Below are positions 50,575 to 58,596 of a DNA stretch of 60,234 nucleotides, piece after piece. This DNA is from a virus. Both the position numbers and the translations under genes were made by a program. The notes beneath the pieces are model-generated. The model ran no database searches, was not told where the DNA came from, and worked only from the letters and a program-made list of their open reading frames with translations. Location of the stretch: positions 1 through 60,234 of IMG/VR virus record IMGVR_UViG_3300037488_001588; one strand, 5' to 3'. Position 1 is the stretch's first letter, and each line of letters begins with the position of its first letter.

Positions 50575-52891
50575 CGAGTTCGTCCTGCTTCTTCTTGACG
50601 TTCTCGTACGCCGGCCGGACCAGAGGCTCGATCAGGGCGGCGCTCTCGGGATGGACGGCGACGTTCTGGGCGACATCAATGAGTTGAATTCTCTCGCGCA
50701 TGAGCTGGTCCGCCTTCTTGGTCTCCAGCTCCTTCGCCGCGAGCTGCGCATCGACGCCGAACTTGGCCGAGGCCAGACCCATCTCCTGATCGGCAACCTT
50801 CTGCTTGAGCTGGAATTCGCCGGCAGCGAGACCCGTCTTCTGCTGAGCCTGCTTCGCGTTCGTCTGTGCCGTGAGCGTCGCGGCGTCGGCCTTCTGCTTC
50901 TCGATCTGTATCTTGGCCTTCTCCGTTTCGTGCTCGGGCGGCAACCGCCCCATCGACGCGGGCGGCGCCATGAGCTGCTCGGGGTTGAAGAAGCCCAGCG
51001 TCTGCAGCGCGAGGCGCTCGACGGCGATCGGATCGTACAGCGCGGGCGATGCGGCCTGCAGGCCCTTGAGCACGCCGACCTTGACGATGCGCTGGGTGTG
51101 GCTGGACGTGTTCGGGTCCGCCTGTGGCACGAGGTTGCAGTCCTCCAGAGCCTTCAGGAACGTCTCGTGGTCCCACTGCTTGGCGGGCTTCTTGTTGCAC
51201 TGCCAGAAGCTCTCCGGGTGCTCCCTGAAGCACTGGCCGATCAGCTCGAATTCCTCGCTCTGGGATACGTGAAGGCGCTTGTGAACCGAATTGACCAGCT
51301 GCTGAGCCTGTTCGATCTGGGCGAGCATCGTGCCGACCGGCATCTGCGAGCTGCCCTCGCCGACCATCGCCTCGCTCGTGCCGCCGATGCGCTGTCCTGT
51401 CTGGGCCATGTTGTCGACCAGCGTCATCATCGCTGGCGCATGCTGCATGCTGTACGGCATCGGCATGACGGCCTGATTGATCGGCATGCCTTGCGTGTCG
51501 ATGCCCTGACCGCCGCCGGGCGGGATGCGGAACATGGTCGTGTTCTGCCGTCCGCTCTGCTTGGCGTACAGGAAGCCCGGGAAGTTCGCGAACATGCCGA
51601 GGTCGAGCAGCTCTCGCCACGCAGCCGTGATGGCGTTGGTGGTGTTGCCGAGGATGTGGAGCAAACCGATGTCGTTGAAGCCGAAGCCCGGCACGAAGGT
51701 GTACTTCACGAAGGTGCGTCGCTTCTCGGGCAGTGCGTTTCCTTCAGGCTTCGGGTAGTTGCGCACGATCGAGAGGATCTGCTTCGACGAGACGTCGATC
51801 GTGACGCGCCACGGCACCTCAAGGCCTGAGATCTTGCCTTTCCACTTGTGCTCGTACCCGGGGATGTCGGCCTCGCAATAGCACTCGTGGATCTCGTGGT
51901 CGCGGTCCTCCGGTCGCGTGCTGGCCTGCGCCTTGCCTTCCTGCTCGTTCTCGGCCTGCTTCAGGGCGTTGGTCTGCTGCGGCATCGGCGTGCCGAGCAG
52001 GACGTCGCGGTAGATGCCGAGCAGCTGCATGCGCTTGAGGAGCGACGGCGTCATGTCGATGCGATGCGTGACGCGCTTGGCGTTGTGCAGATCGGTCGCG
52101 CTGTCGTTCACGATCAGGTCGCCTGCCGTCACGGTCTCGCTGACCGGGCGCTGCCGCAGCGGGCAGTAGTAGATTTTCTTGAACGCCATGCCGCCGAAGC
52201 CGAGCTTCAGCAGCATGCGATCGGTGTCGGGATAGTACTCGCGAGCGGTCTTGGTCAGGTAGTGGTTGAAATCGTTCTGGAGGGCCTCGGCCAACTGGTC
52301 GTCGGCGATGTTCCCGTTGTTGTTGTCGTCCCTGATCTTGACCGGACCATCGGTCGGCAGCATCTCGCTGCGTGCGTTGGCCTGAAAACGAAGGCACGCT
52401 TCGAGCAACAGGGGGTGCCGCACGCGGCTCGTGCCCTCGACGCCGCTGGCGTCGGCTGACGAGGCGCCCGGCGCGCTCTCAAGTGTCAGCCCGAGCAGCT
52501 TGACGCCCTCTGCCTGCTGCTGAAGCCAGTCCTCGCGGCTGCGGATGTCGTCTGCAATGCCGCGCATCAGCTCTTCGGAGAGCGCGTTCAGCGTGGCGTC
52601 GTCGAGATCCTCGGCGATGTTCTCGTACCAGCCCTTCGGCGAGTCCGAGACGGCCTCTTTGAGGGGCCTGCCGTTGATCGAGATCGTGACCGAACCGTCG
52701 GCGTGGTCGATCTTGATGACGTTTCCGGCGCCGTCCAGCGTCGGCGTGTCGCCGTTCTCGTCGGCTTCAGGCTCCTCGACGCTGTTCTCGTTGCCGGCCG
52801 CGAGACCGGCCCCATCACGGACCACTTCCACGGCACCCTCGTCTCCCGAGAGGTCGTGAAGACGGATATTGGCGCCAGTGGCAAGGGACAT
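50564..52891 (-). CDS. Portal protein (P22 gp1-like, 775 aa)
   Basis: It matches the large podovirus portal family: DDIRSREDWLQQQAEGVKL, LLLEACLRFQANARSEMLP, and VNDSATDLHNAKRVTHRI near residues 265-282. The C-terminal 150 residues are a long helical barrel-like tail (KAKIQIEKQKADAATLTAQ). The size is within the P22-like range. It would form the 12-mer ring at the capsid vertex to which terminase and adaptor bind. Confidence 0.88.
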   Translation of the reverse strand: MSLATGANIRLHDLSGDEGAVEVVRDGAGLAAGNENSVEEPEADENGDTPTLDGAGNVIKIDHADGSVTISINGRPLKEAVSDSPKGWYENIAEDLDDATLNALSEELMRGIADDIRSREDWLQQQAEGVKLLGLTLESAPGASSADASGVEGTSRVRHPLLLEACLRFQANARSEMLPTDGPVKIRDDNNNGNIADDQLAEALQNDFNHYLTKTAREYYPDTDRMLLKLGFGGMAFKKIYYCPLRQRPVSETVTAGDLIVNDSATDLHNAKRVTHRIDMTPSLLKRMQLLGIYRDVLLGTPMPQQTNALKQAENEQEGKAQASTRPEDRDHEIHECYCEADIPGYEHKWKGKISGLEVPWRVTIDVSSKQILSIVRNYPKPEGNALPEKRRTFVKYTFVPGFGFNDIGLLHILGNTTNAITAAWRELLDLGMFANFPGFLYAKQSGRQNTTMFRIPPGGGQGIDTQGMPINQAVMPMPYSMQHAPAMMTLVDNMAQTGQRIGGTSEAMVGEGSSQMPVGTMLAQIEQAQQLVNSVHKRLHVSQSEEFELIGQCFREHPESFWQCNKKPAKQWDHETFLKALEDCNLVPQADPNTSSHTQRIVKVGVLKGLQAASPALYDPIAVERLALQTLGFFNPEQLMAPPASMGRLPPEHETEKAKIQIEKQKADAATLTAQTNAKQAQQKTGLAAGEFQLKQKVADQEMGLASAKFGVDAQLAAKELETKKADQLMRERIQLIDVAQNVAVHPESAALIEPLVRPAYENVKKKQDELDGQ

Positions 52892-52894
52892 GTG

Positions 52895-53107
52895 TCAGTG
52901 TCTCGTCGGTGGCGGCCTCTCCAGCTCGTCGGTGAGCCGGCGCAGACCTTCCTGCGCCGCTAGGGTATCACTCGCGGCCGATATTTGGTAGACGGCCCGC
53001 CCGATGCCCGGAAAAGCCTCCTTTACCGTCACTTTCCACCAGCTTTTGGCCGATTGGCCGATCACCGGGCCGATGTAGTCGACGGTGGCCTGCAGTCTGG
53101 GTGCCAT
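52895..53107 (-). CDS. Hypothetical protein between terminase and portal (70 aa)
   Basis: MAPRLQATVDYIGPVIGQS, then KSWWKVTVKEAFPGIGRAV and a C-terminal helix. It could be a small beta-plus-alpha protein. No family recognised. It is tightly packed, 3 bases before the portal and 8 after the terminase. Confidence 0.65.
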   Translation of the reverse strand: MAPRLQATVDYIGPVIGQSAKSWWKVTVKEAFPGIGRAVYQISAASDTLAAQEGLRRLTDELERPPPTRH

Positions 53108-53115
53108 GGTGCCTC

Positions 53116-54774
53116 CTAGCTCGGATACAGCGGTGCCGGCGTCGATCTCACGAACGACAGGCTCTCGTTCAGCTCCTGCAGACGCTCGGCCGGGCGTACA
53201 ATCAGGCCAAGGTCGCGCAGATGGCGCAGCGCTTGGCTCACGGTGTCGACGATGTCGTCGTGTTTTGCATTTGGGAACGTGCCGCACTGGGCCATGACGT
53301 CCTCCGACCACTGGCGCTCGGGCGCGTAGACCTGTCCCTCCTCGAAGATGTTCTGCACCGAGTAGAGGCGCGCCAGCTTGTCGACGTTGCCCGGATTATT
53401 GAGCTGGATGGCGAAGCCTTCGGTCGTGAACAGGCGCCGCAGCTCCTGCGCCACGCTGATGCCGCTCGCCTTGTTCTCGATCAGGATCTTGTCGACGCGG
53501 TACGTCTTGCAGTGCTTGCCGACTTCCTTGACGAGGTCGTGCAACTCAAGCCTGCCATGCCAGCAGTACATCAGCATGACGCGGGCGCTGGCCTCGCCCG
53601 TCACGCGCGTGCTGCTGGTCGGCGATGTCTTGAGGTCTCGCGTCACCGTATCGCCCGTGAACACGCCCCAGATCGTGAGCGCGCTCTCGTCGTTCATCGT
53701 GTCCGCCGTGTAGGCGCTGTCGAGCGACGCGAGGATGTAGTCCATGGCAGGGTACGCCGCAGGCTTCGTGATGCGCCCGGCGTTGTCGGTCGGCTCGCCC
53801 TCTGGCGGCCACAGCTGCCAGTGCTCTCGCTTGATGATGCCGCCGCCAGCCGGCTCCGGGCGCTGCTGGAGCTGCCCGGCTGATCGCCAGCTGCCCAGCG
53901 CGGCCTTCAGCTCGTTGATCTCCCTGTGGCCCATGCGCTCGGGCCACAGCAGCTCGCCGGGCTCGGTGCGGGGATCCTCCCACCCGATGCTGGTGATGAA
54001 CGATCGCTGCGGCTCGTACTCTGCCGGCAGCATGAGATGCGTCCACTCCTTGCTCGAAGGCTTCGACAGGATGTGCCCTGTCAAATCGCTCTCGCCGAGG
54101 CGCTGCTGGATGACGATGTAGGCGCCGGTCTTCGGGTCGTTGAGGCGTGTGCTCATCGTGCCGTCCCACCAATCCTCGTTGGTGGATTGGATCACAGCCT
54201 CCGACAGGACTTCCTTGGCGTTGTTGCCGTCATCCACGATGATGATCTGCCCGCCTTCACCCGTGATGCCACCGTCGACAGACGACACGATGCGCTCGCC
54301 GCCTCTCGTGTTGCCGAATCGGATCTTCTGGTTGCTGTCGGACAGCAGGCTGAAGCGATGACCCCATAGGCTCTGGTACCACGGGCTGGCGATCAGGCGC
54401 CTGCACTTCACGCTGTCGCGCACGCTGAGCTTGAAGGCGTACGACGCGGAGATGATGGGCACGCCCGGGCCCGACGTCGGGCCCTCGAACTCCTGCGCCC
54501 ACACCCATGCGGGGAAGGCCACGCTCGCGATCGAGCTTTTGGACATGCGAGGCGGGATGTTGATCAGAAGACGCTTGATGTCGCCATCGACGACTGCTTC
54601 GAGGTGCTCGGCGAGGGCGTCGATCACCCAACCGTCGGTGAACGGTGCCGGGTCGATGTACGGCCACGCCTTCTTCAGGAAGAAGTGAAGGCTCTCCTCG
54701 GCGTCACCACGATCCAGCTCGCGCAGCTGCGCGTCGCGATCGATGAGCCGGCCGTTCCACTCGATAAGGGGCAT
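53116..54774 (-). CDS. terL: Terminase large subunit (552 aa)
   Basis: The packaging motor ATPase and headful or end-cutting nuclease. The Walker A-like loop is NIPPRMSKSS (72-81, with K79), the variant seen in P22-like and related large terminases. IIIVDDGNN near 176 is Walker B. The C-terminal RNase H-like nuclease has acidic residues in LASLDSAYT (about 348), DKILIENKASG (about 430) and KHDDIVDTV (about 502). Length is normal. The ATG at 54774 follows a TATATT -10 box by 5 bases, so a leaderless message from that promoter is possible. Confidence 0.93.
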   Translation of the reverse strand: MPLIEWNGRLIDRDAQLRELDRGDAEESLHFFLKKAWPYIDPAPFTDGWVIDALAEHLEAVVDGDIKRLLINIPPRMSKSSIASVAFPAWVWAQEFEGPTSGPGVPIISASYAFKLSVRDSVKCRRLIASPWYQSLWGHRFSLLSDSNQKIRFGNTRGGERIVSSVDGGITGEGGQIIIVDDGNNAKEVLSEAVIQSTNEDWWDGTMSTRLNDPKTGAYIVIQQRLGESDLTGHILSKPSSKEWTHLMLPAEYEPQRSFITSIGWEDPRTEPGELLWPERMGHREINELKAALGSWRSAGQLQQRPEPAGGGIIKREHWQLWPPEGEPTDNAGRITKPAAYPAMDYILASLDSAYTADTMNDESALTIWGVFTGDTVTRDLKTSPTSSTRVTGEASARVMLMYCWHGRLELHDLVKEVGKHCKTYRVDKILIENKASGISVAQELRRLFTTEGFAIQLNNPGNVDKLARLYSVQNIFEEGQVYAPERQWSEDVMAQCGTFPNAKHDDIVDTVSQALRHLRDLGLIVRPAERLQELNESLSFVRSTPAPLYPS

Positions 54775-54779
54775 GCCGA

Positions 54780-54808
54780 AATATATCCTGCGACGCCACT
54801 ATCGTCGA
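54780..54808 (-). promoter_or_regulatory. Candidate promoter before the terminase large subunit
   Basis: TCGACG (54808-54803), a 17-base spacer and TATATT (54785-54780). The RNA would start at or next to the ATG. TCGACGATAGTGGCG resembles TTGACGATACTGGCG at the early promoter near 6731-6736. Upstream genes may instead read through. Confidence 0.4.
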
Positions 54809-54810
54809 GC

Positions 54811-55014
54811 CTACCGCGCGTAGCGGCACTCCCACATGGCGACGACGTCAGGATACGCTTCGCGATAGTGGGCCGTCATTTCCGCCAGATCGATGCAAGG
54901 CGTGCCGTCATCCCGCAGCGCGCCCGTCGGCGTGTTGCGTCGGACGCGGGCGGCGATCTTCTTGCGCAGGCGTTTCCAAGCGTAGCGCGCGAGCAGGATC
55001 TCGGCGTCGGTCAC
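54811..55014 (-). CDS. Hypothetical protein, GTG start (67 aa)
   Basis: MTDAEILLARYAWKRLRKK begins a basic helical half, followed by an acidic helical end (DLAEMTAHYREAYPDVVAM). No family recognised. It starts with GTG in a GTGA overlap with the upstream gene. Confidence 0.62.
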   Translation of the reverse strand: MTDAEILLARYAWKRLRKKIAARVRRNTPTGALRDDGTPCIDLAEMTAHYREAYPDVVAMWECRYAR

Positions 55015-55187
55015 AGGTCGGCCTCGTTGGGTGTCTGGCGCTGAACCGGAACGCGGACGCGCGGCTTGCCGTACCGTTTTATGTGGGTGTCGATGTACGG
55101 CCCCACGTCATCCAGCCATCGCGTGAACGCTTCCTGCGTCATCGCCGTCATGCTCGGCGTGCCGAATAGGCTGCGTGGTCCGCTCAC
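55011..55187 (-). CDS. Hypothetical basic protein, GTG start (58 aa)
   Basis: A short gene with GTG at 55187 and TGA at 55011-55013. It encodes MSGPRSLFGTPSMTAMTQEA, a Trp/Asp helix (FTRWLDDVGPYIDTHIKRY) and a basic tail (GKPRVRVPVQRQTPNEADL). GTGA overlaps on both sides fix the boundaries. No family recognised. Confidence 0.6.
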   Translation of the reverse strand: MSGPRSLFGTPSMTAMTQEAFTRWLDDVGPYIDTHIKRYGKPRVRVPVQRQTPNEADL

Positions 55188-55480
55188 GGCACGTACCCTA
55201 CGCCGTGGATGTCCTCGAAACTCTCGGAGAGCCTAGCGTCGAGCGGATTGCCCGGCGGCAACGTCGACATCGGAATAGTGACGTGCTCGTAGCGCTTGGC
55301 GCTTGCCATGTCCCAGTGCATCAGCATCAAGGCCTTGTTGCGCGCCTCGTACTGCTGCGCCGTGTACATCCACGGGCTGATCAGGTGGTGGTTGCGGCGC
55401 AGGAACTCTCCCTCCCTGTAGCGGCGGCCAGCCTCCTGCGCGGTGAGCTGGGGCGGGACGGTCTCGTAGCTATTGACCAC
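55184..55480 (-). CDS. Hypothetical protein, GTG start (98 aa)
   Basis: It begins with GTG (MVNSYETVPPQLTAQEAGRR) at 55480, which has a near-perfect GGAGGA site 8 bases upstream. The middle has an aromatic-rich patch (NHHLISPWMYTAQQYEARN) and the end an acidic loop (RLSESFEDIHGVGYVP). No family recognised. It overlaps its upstream neighbour by 11 bases. Confidence 0.65.
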   Translation of the reverse strand: MVNSYETVPPQLTAQEAGRRYREGEFLRRNHHLISPWMYTAQQYEARNKALMLMHWDMASAKRYEHVTIPMSTLPPGNPLDARLSESFEDIHGVGYVP

Positions 55481-55655
55481 AGGCTGTGTCCTCCGTCGAT
55501 CGAGTTGCCGCGCACGCGGCGGCAAGGGCTCGAACGTCGCCCCACGTCAGCATCACGCCTGCCTCGTCGAGCAGGACCAGCTGGGTGTCGGGCGCGAGCG
55601 TGTCGGGTGCCGACGAGATGCGCGCGGCGATCTCCGCGATGTCGGGCTCAGTCAT
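55470..55655 (-). CDS. Hypothetical acidic protein (61 aa)
   Basis: MTEPDIAEIAARISSAPDTL followed by a hydrophobic core (LVLLDEAGVMLTWGDVRAL) and a cysteine-containing end (AAACAATRSTEDTACGQ). No family recognised. The ATG overlaps the upstream stop as ATGA; an upstream in-frame extension is unlikely. Confidence 0.6.
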   Translation of the reverse strand: MTEPDIAEIAARISSAPDTLAPDTQLVLLDEAGVMLTWGDVRALAAACAATRSTEDTACGQ

Positions 55656-55855
55656 ATGCTGGGCCCTCGCCATTCAAAGAACTTGGCATCCTTGCCGCAG
55701 ATATCGGCGCCCTCGTTGTAGCGCTCGTACCATGCGTCGTTCTGGGTGCGGATCAGCGGCTTACCGGTCACCAAGCTCACCGTCATGACACTCGCCGGTC
55801 TCGCGCAATCCGATCGCGCGCTGTCGAAATGCTTACAACCGTAACAGAACTTCAT
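55652..55855 (-). CDS. Cysteine-rich zinc-binding-like protein (67 aa)
   Basis: The C4-x2-C7 pair in MKFCYGCKHF, C17 in SDCARP and a later Cys in ADICGKDAKFFEW fit a small zinc-binding fold. The ending G-K-D-A-K-F-F-E recurs in a common family of short phage proteins of unknown role. ATGA overlaps on both sides. Confidence 0.65.
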   Translation of the reverse strand: MKFCYGCKHFDSARSDCARPASVMTVSLVTGKPLIRTQNDAWYERYNEGADICGKDAKFFEWRGPSI

Positions 55856-56232
55856 TCGGCGCACTCCGCTGCGATGCCGGCATAGCCCGCGAGGTCGACG
55901 TAGTTGTCGGGGTTGTGGCTGCCGCTCTTCAGGCGGGCGATCTTCAGCAGGCACATCATCACAGCGACGTCGTGCGCGGTGAAGTGCCGGTAGCCCGTCA
56001 CGGCATCGACACCAAAGTAGGCGTTCCACAGGTCGGCGATGTTCTGGTGATTGACGCGCTTGTCGCCGTGCTGCTTGGCACGATCGCCACCCGTGAGTTC
56101 CAAGGCGGTGCGGAGCGTCGTCTCGCAGACACTGGGCGCGACGGGCGAGCCCGCCGCAACGCCCTTTCGTTCGCAGTTACACTCCCATCGATCGTCCAGC
56201 CCGCAGCGCGGGCATCTGTCACACGCAGTCAT
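55852..56232 (-). CDS. DUF6378 domain protein with N-terminal Cys cluster (126 aa)
   Basis: The C-terminal 90 residues match the DUF6378 phage domain (ALELTGGDRAKQHGDKRVN, FTAHDVAVMMCLLKIARLK, NPDNYVDLAGYAGIAAECA). The N-terminus has CDRCPRCGLDDRWECNC, five Cys within 17 residues, likely a zinc ribbon fused to the domain. The ATG at 56232 has GGAG 7 bases upstream; the ATG at 56238 is also possible. The family function is unknown. Confidence 0.78.
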   Translation of the reverse strand: MTACDRCPRCGLDDRWECNCERKGVAAGSPVAPSVCETTLRTALELTGGDRAKQHGDKRVNHQNIADLWNAYFGVDAVTGYRHFTAHDVAVMMCLLKIARLKSGSHNPDNYVDLAGYAGIAAECAE

Positions 56233-56234
56233 CG

Positions 56235-56468
56235 TCATGCTCCATCCAGCAGAGCGTTGTACTTGACCGAGAGCTGGTGCGTGTTGGCGCCGCCCGTCTC
56301 GACGTCCCACGCGACCAGCGCGTCGAGGATCGCGTCGGCGGCGCGCTTGGTGCCCGGCTTCTTGCGCTTCTGCAGGAGCGCCTTCGTACGCTCGAAATTG
56401 AACAGGTCGATGATGTACTGTGCGCGGCTGATGTTCGGCGGCACGGCCAGCTCTGATCCCGTGGTCAT
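56235..56468 (-). CDS. Hypothetical helical protein (77 aa)
   Basis: MTTGSELAVPPNISRAQYI followed by helical segments (IIDLFNFERTKALLQKRKK, AADAILDALVAWDVE). No family recognised. The ATG at 56468 has GAGGAG 6 bases before it. An alternative upstream in-frame start (56528) has no ribosome site. Confidence 0.65.
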   Translation of the reverse strand: MTTGSELAVPPNISRAQYIIDLFNFERTKALLQKRKKPGTKRAADAILDALVAWDVETGGANTHQLSVKYNALLDGA

Positions 56469-56484
56469 CCTGATCTCCTCGTGC

Positions 56485-56562
56485 CCGGCCGCGATCGCGG
56501 CCGGCGGGTTGGGTGCTCGTCTTGTCATGCGCCACTATGGCGCTGGCCGCGCCGGGGCGCAA
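56485..56562 (-). promoter_or_regulatory. Promoter and 20-bp palindrome in the leader
   Basis: TTGCGC (56562-56557), a 17-base spacer and CATAGT (56539-56534), with the -10 inside the palindrome GCGCCA-CTA-TGGCGC. Between this and the gene at 56468 lies a perfect 20-bp palindrome (56485-56504) centred on GCGATCGC, which may be an operator or an RNA stem. The rest of 56469-56659 holds nothing else I can support. Confidence 0.45.
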
Positions 56563-56659
56563 GGGGGAGAGGTCGATGAAGCTCGCCTGCCATTTCGTTG
56601 GCCACGGGCTGAAACCCGAAAAATATCCCGTGTTCTTTCGCGCCTCTCAGGTCGGGTTG

Positions 56660-56980
56660 TCACCCCTTCTTGCGTGTCTTCTTGGCCGGCGGCGGCGGGG
56701 GCGGCGGCGGCGGCGGCGGCTCGATCGTCTGCCAGTTACCGCCCTTGTCGAGACGCTGCCGGCGCACGGTCGCGCCCTCCGTGATGATCTTGGTGTCGCC
56801 GTAGATCTCGGTGACACGACCGCCTGTGGCCTGCGCGGCGTCGCTACGGGGTTCGGCGCGCGCAGCTTTCCAGCCGGCCTCGAAGATGGCGAAGCCCTCG
56901 CTGTCGGGTATGAAGCTCATAGAACCGGCGCCTTCTGACGTCTCGCACCATTTGTTGAACGCCTGCCTTGCTAGTGTCAT
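56660..56980 (-). CDS. Hypothetical protein with poly-proline tail (106 aa)
   Basis: MTLARQAFNKWCETSEGAG, then GFAIFEAGWKAARAEPRSD as a helical part and VRRQRLDKGGNWQTIEP. It ends in eleven consecutive prolines followed by AKKTRKKG. The tail is encoded by an almost pure GGC/CCG run that may be prone to slippage. The ATG has GAGGAG 7 bases upstream. No function assigned. Confidence 0.68.
   Translation of the reverse strand: MTLARQAFNKWCETSEGAGSMSFIPDSEGFAIFEAGWKAARAEPRSDAAQATGGRVTEIYGDTKIITEGATVRRQRLDKGGNWQTIEPPPPPPPPPPPAKKTRKKG
56686..56720. repeat. GGC/CCG triplet run
   Basis: About 35 bases made almost only of G and C, mainly GGC triplets, coding the poly-proline tail of the gene at 56660-56980. 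It is the only long simple repeat I noticed in the window. Confidence 0.85.
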
Positions 56981-56999
56981 GTCGAACTCCTCGAACTGA

Positions 57000-57027
57000 T
57001 AGTTAAAGCAACTCACTTGAAACTCAA
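57000..57027 (-). promoter_or_regulatory. Candidate promoter
   Basis: TTGAGT (57027-57022), a 16-base spacer and TAACTA (57005-57000). It is AT-rich and directs transcription leftward into the gene at 56660-56980, with a 5-prime leader of about 13 bases. Confidence 0.4.
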
Positions 57028-57057
57028 CAGCGGCGGCACATTACAGCATCATTATCG

Positions 57058-57073
57058 CATAATGTGTATTATG
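57058..57073. promoter_or_regulatory. Palindromic operator-like site
   Basis: CATAAT-GTGT-ATTATG, a perfect 6-bp inverted repeat in an AT-rich gap between the terminase small subunit and the next gene. It could bind a regulator such as the HTH protein at 58324-58581. Confidence 0.4.
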
Positions 57074-57090
57074 GAACATTTACGGCGCTA

Positions 57091-57684
57091 CTACGTCTCG
57101 TCGTCCATACCCTCAAGCGCGGCACGAAGCGCTGCACGTCGCTCGGGCGTCAGCTCTGCCGTTGTGATGACGTGCGCGTTCATCGTTGCGATCGGGCCGC
57201 CATTGGCGCCTGTGAGCTGCTGCCGATCGACGACGTGCCCTTCGAGCTTGGCGAGATCCATCAAAGCTGCGCGCTTGTCGTGGAGCGTGAACTTGGTCTT
57301 GCGCACGGGCGCGCCGCCAACGGTGCTGGTCTCGCTCGTGATCTCTTTCACCGCAGCCATCTTGTCGCGATCGACATCGGTGAAGTCGAGCACTGGGTTG
57401 CCGTCCTCATCGAACGACGTGAAGTCGGCCATGTTCGATCGCGCGAGCTTGGCCAGCTCCTCGACGATCCACTCGCGCGTCACCTCGAACTTCTTGAGCA
57501 CTTTCTTCTCGATGGCGCCGCGACGACGCTCGATCTCGGCCGCGACGTCAGGATTGGACAGCAGATACGAGCCTTGTTGCTTGGCGCTTCCTTCGGCGTA
57601 GCCAGCAGCGATCGCCGAGCGCGTTGCATTCCCACTAGCAACGTACTCGACTATGAAACGCTCTTGTCTCGCGGTGAAAGCCAT
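57091..57684 (-). CDS. terS: Terminase small subunit (197 aa)
   Basis: It matches the Terminase_2 family: TARQERFIVEYVASGNATRS at the start, then AIAAGYAEGSAKQQGSYLL (a DNA-binding helix pair) and KKFEVTREWIVEELAKLAR. The C-terminal part has FTSFDEDGNPVLDFTDV and a helical end. It recognises the packaging site. The large subunit gene lies about 2.3 kb away, separated by eight small genes, which is a wider gap than usual. Confidence 0.88.
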   Translation of the reverse strand: MAFTARQERFIVEYVASGNATRSAIAAGYAEGSAKQQGSYLLSNPDVAAEIERRRGAIEKKVLKKFEVTREWIVEELAKLARSNMADFTSFDEDGNPVLDFTDVDRDKMAAVKEITSETSTVGGAPVRKTKFTLHDKRAALMDLAKLEGHVVDRQQLTGANGGPIATMNAHVITTAELTPERRAALRAALEGMDDET

Positions 57685-57693
57685 AACGTAATG

Positions 57694-57960
57694 CTAGTCC
57701 TTGTTGTAATGATCAGCAACGGGCAGGCATTCGACCTTGTCATTGATCATTTCGATCATGACAGGGAAACGCACTTCCTCGCACAGTTGCTTGGTCGGAA
57801 AGGGCGGACCGATGTTGTGGCGAAGGTTGTTCTTCACCACCTGTATCTGCCAGCCGGTCTTGACCTGTGCGCTCGCAGCTGCAGCCATCAGCACGAGCAG
57901 GGAGCCGATCGCGATCGTCGTGAACAACAGCGTCAGCCCGTCCTTGATCCAGCTGGACAT
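57694..57960 (-). CDS. Secreted small protein (88 aa)
   Basis: MSSWIKDGLTLLFTTIAIG followed by LLVLMAAAASAQV is a Sec-type signal with a possible cleavage after ASA. The mature part has FPTKQLCEEVRFPVMIEM and VECLPVAD: two Cys and the F-x-T-K-x-x-C-E-x-x-R motif also seen at 3616-3783. It may be a periplasmic host-takeover or superinfection factor. ATGA overlap with the upstream gene. Confidence 0.62.
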   Translation of the reverse strand: MSSWIKDGLTLLFTTIAIGSLLVLMAAAASAQVKTGWQIQVVKNNLRHNIGPPFPTKQLCEEVRFPVMIEMINDKVECLPVADHYNKD

Positions 57961-58304
57961 CAGCTGTCCTTCTTGCGGCGGAACAGCAAACTACGCCACA
58001 GCGTCACTGTCCGCATGTGATTGTGCATGTGTTCAGGCTCCACCAGCTTCACGCGCTCGATCCAGCCCAGCCGAGCAAGAGCTTGGGGTCCGCTAACCCA
58101 TATGTTCGAGTCCAGCGCTGCCGGCTTGATAAGCCCGCGTCGCGTGCAGTACTCCTTGAACTCATCGCCCCGCACGAACTCTTTACTCAGCAGCAGCTCT
58201 TCGCTGAACTCCAGATAGCCCTCTACGAAGGCGGGCTTGGTCGCCATCGCCTTGGCAAACAGGCTGGCCCCTCGCGCCATTGCCATTTCCATTCTCTCGG
58301 ACAT
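57960..58304 (-). CDS. Hypothetical protein (114 aa)
   Basis: MSERMEMAMARGASLFAKA begins a helical N-terminus. The middle has FVRGDEFKEYCTRRGLIKP and the C-terminal part WVSGPQALARLGWIERVKL, a winged-helix-like pattern. It resembles phage proteins of unknown function. GAGGAG is 6 bases before the ATG at 58304; two earlier residues are possible. Confidence 0.62.
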   Translation of the reverse strand: MSERMEMAMARGASLFAKAMATKPAFVEGYLEFSEELLLSKEFVRGDEFKEYCTRRGLIKPAALDSNIWVSGPQALARLGWIERVKLVEPEHMHNHMRTVTLWRSLLFRRKKDS

Positions 58305-58323
58305 TGTCATCTCCTCTTCTGTT

Positions 58324-58581
58324 TTACGTCAGCTCTCTGTCAGGCGGCGGCTCGCACCACTTCACCCTGATCATGTTCTCAGTACCCTTTATCAGCAACA
58401 TGAGCTGCAGCATGCGGACGACTGCAAGCGGGATCGGTGATGTGCCGTTGGTCCACCGGTAGACCGTCTGGATGGCGACGCCAGAGCATCGGGCCGCCTC
58501 GTCGTTGGTGATGTCCAGCTCGTAGAGCAGGCGCTCCAGCTCTGCGCGATCGCCCGTACGGGCTGTCTTCTCGGTTGGCAC
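58324..58581 (-). CDS. Helix-turn-helix regulator, GTG start (85 aa)
   Basis: It contains a Cro/XRE-type HTH: LERLLYELDITNDEAARCSG, then GVAIQTVYRWTNGTSPIPL as turn and recognition helix, and AVVRMLQLMLLIKG as the end helix. The GTG at 58581 has GAGGAG 7 bases upstream. It could regulate early promoters; the palindromes at 57058-57073 and 60035-60051 are candidate sites. No Pfam-level identity was checked. Confidence 0.72.
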   Translation of the reverse strand: MPTEKTARTGDRAELERLLYELDITNDEAARCSGVAIQTVYRWTNGTSPIPLAVVRMLQLMLLIKGTENMIRVKWCEPPPDRELT

Positions 58582-58596
58582 TGCTCATCTCCTCGG

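Noticed and set aside
56577-56938. Plus-strand frame starting MKLACHFVGHGLKPEKYPV with a good ribosome site
   Set aside because: Most of it is antisense of the poly-proline gene and becomes arginine-rich low complexity. No promoter on that strand was found.
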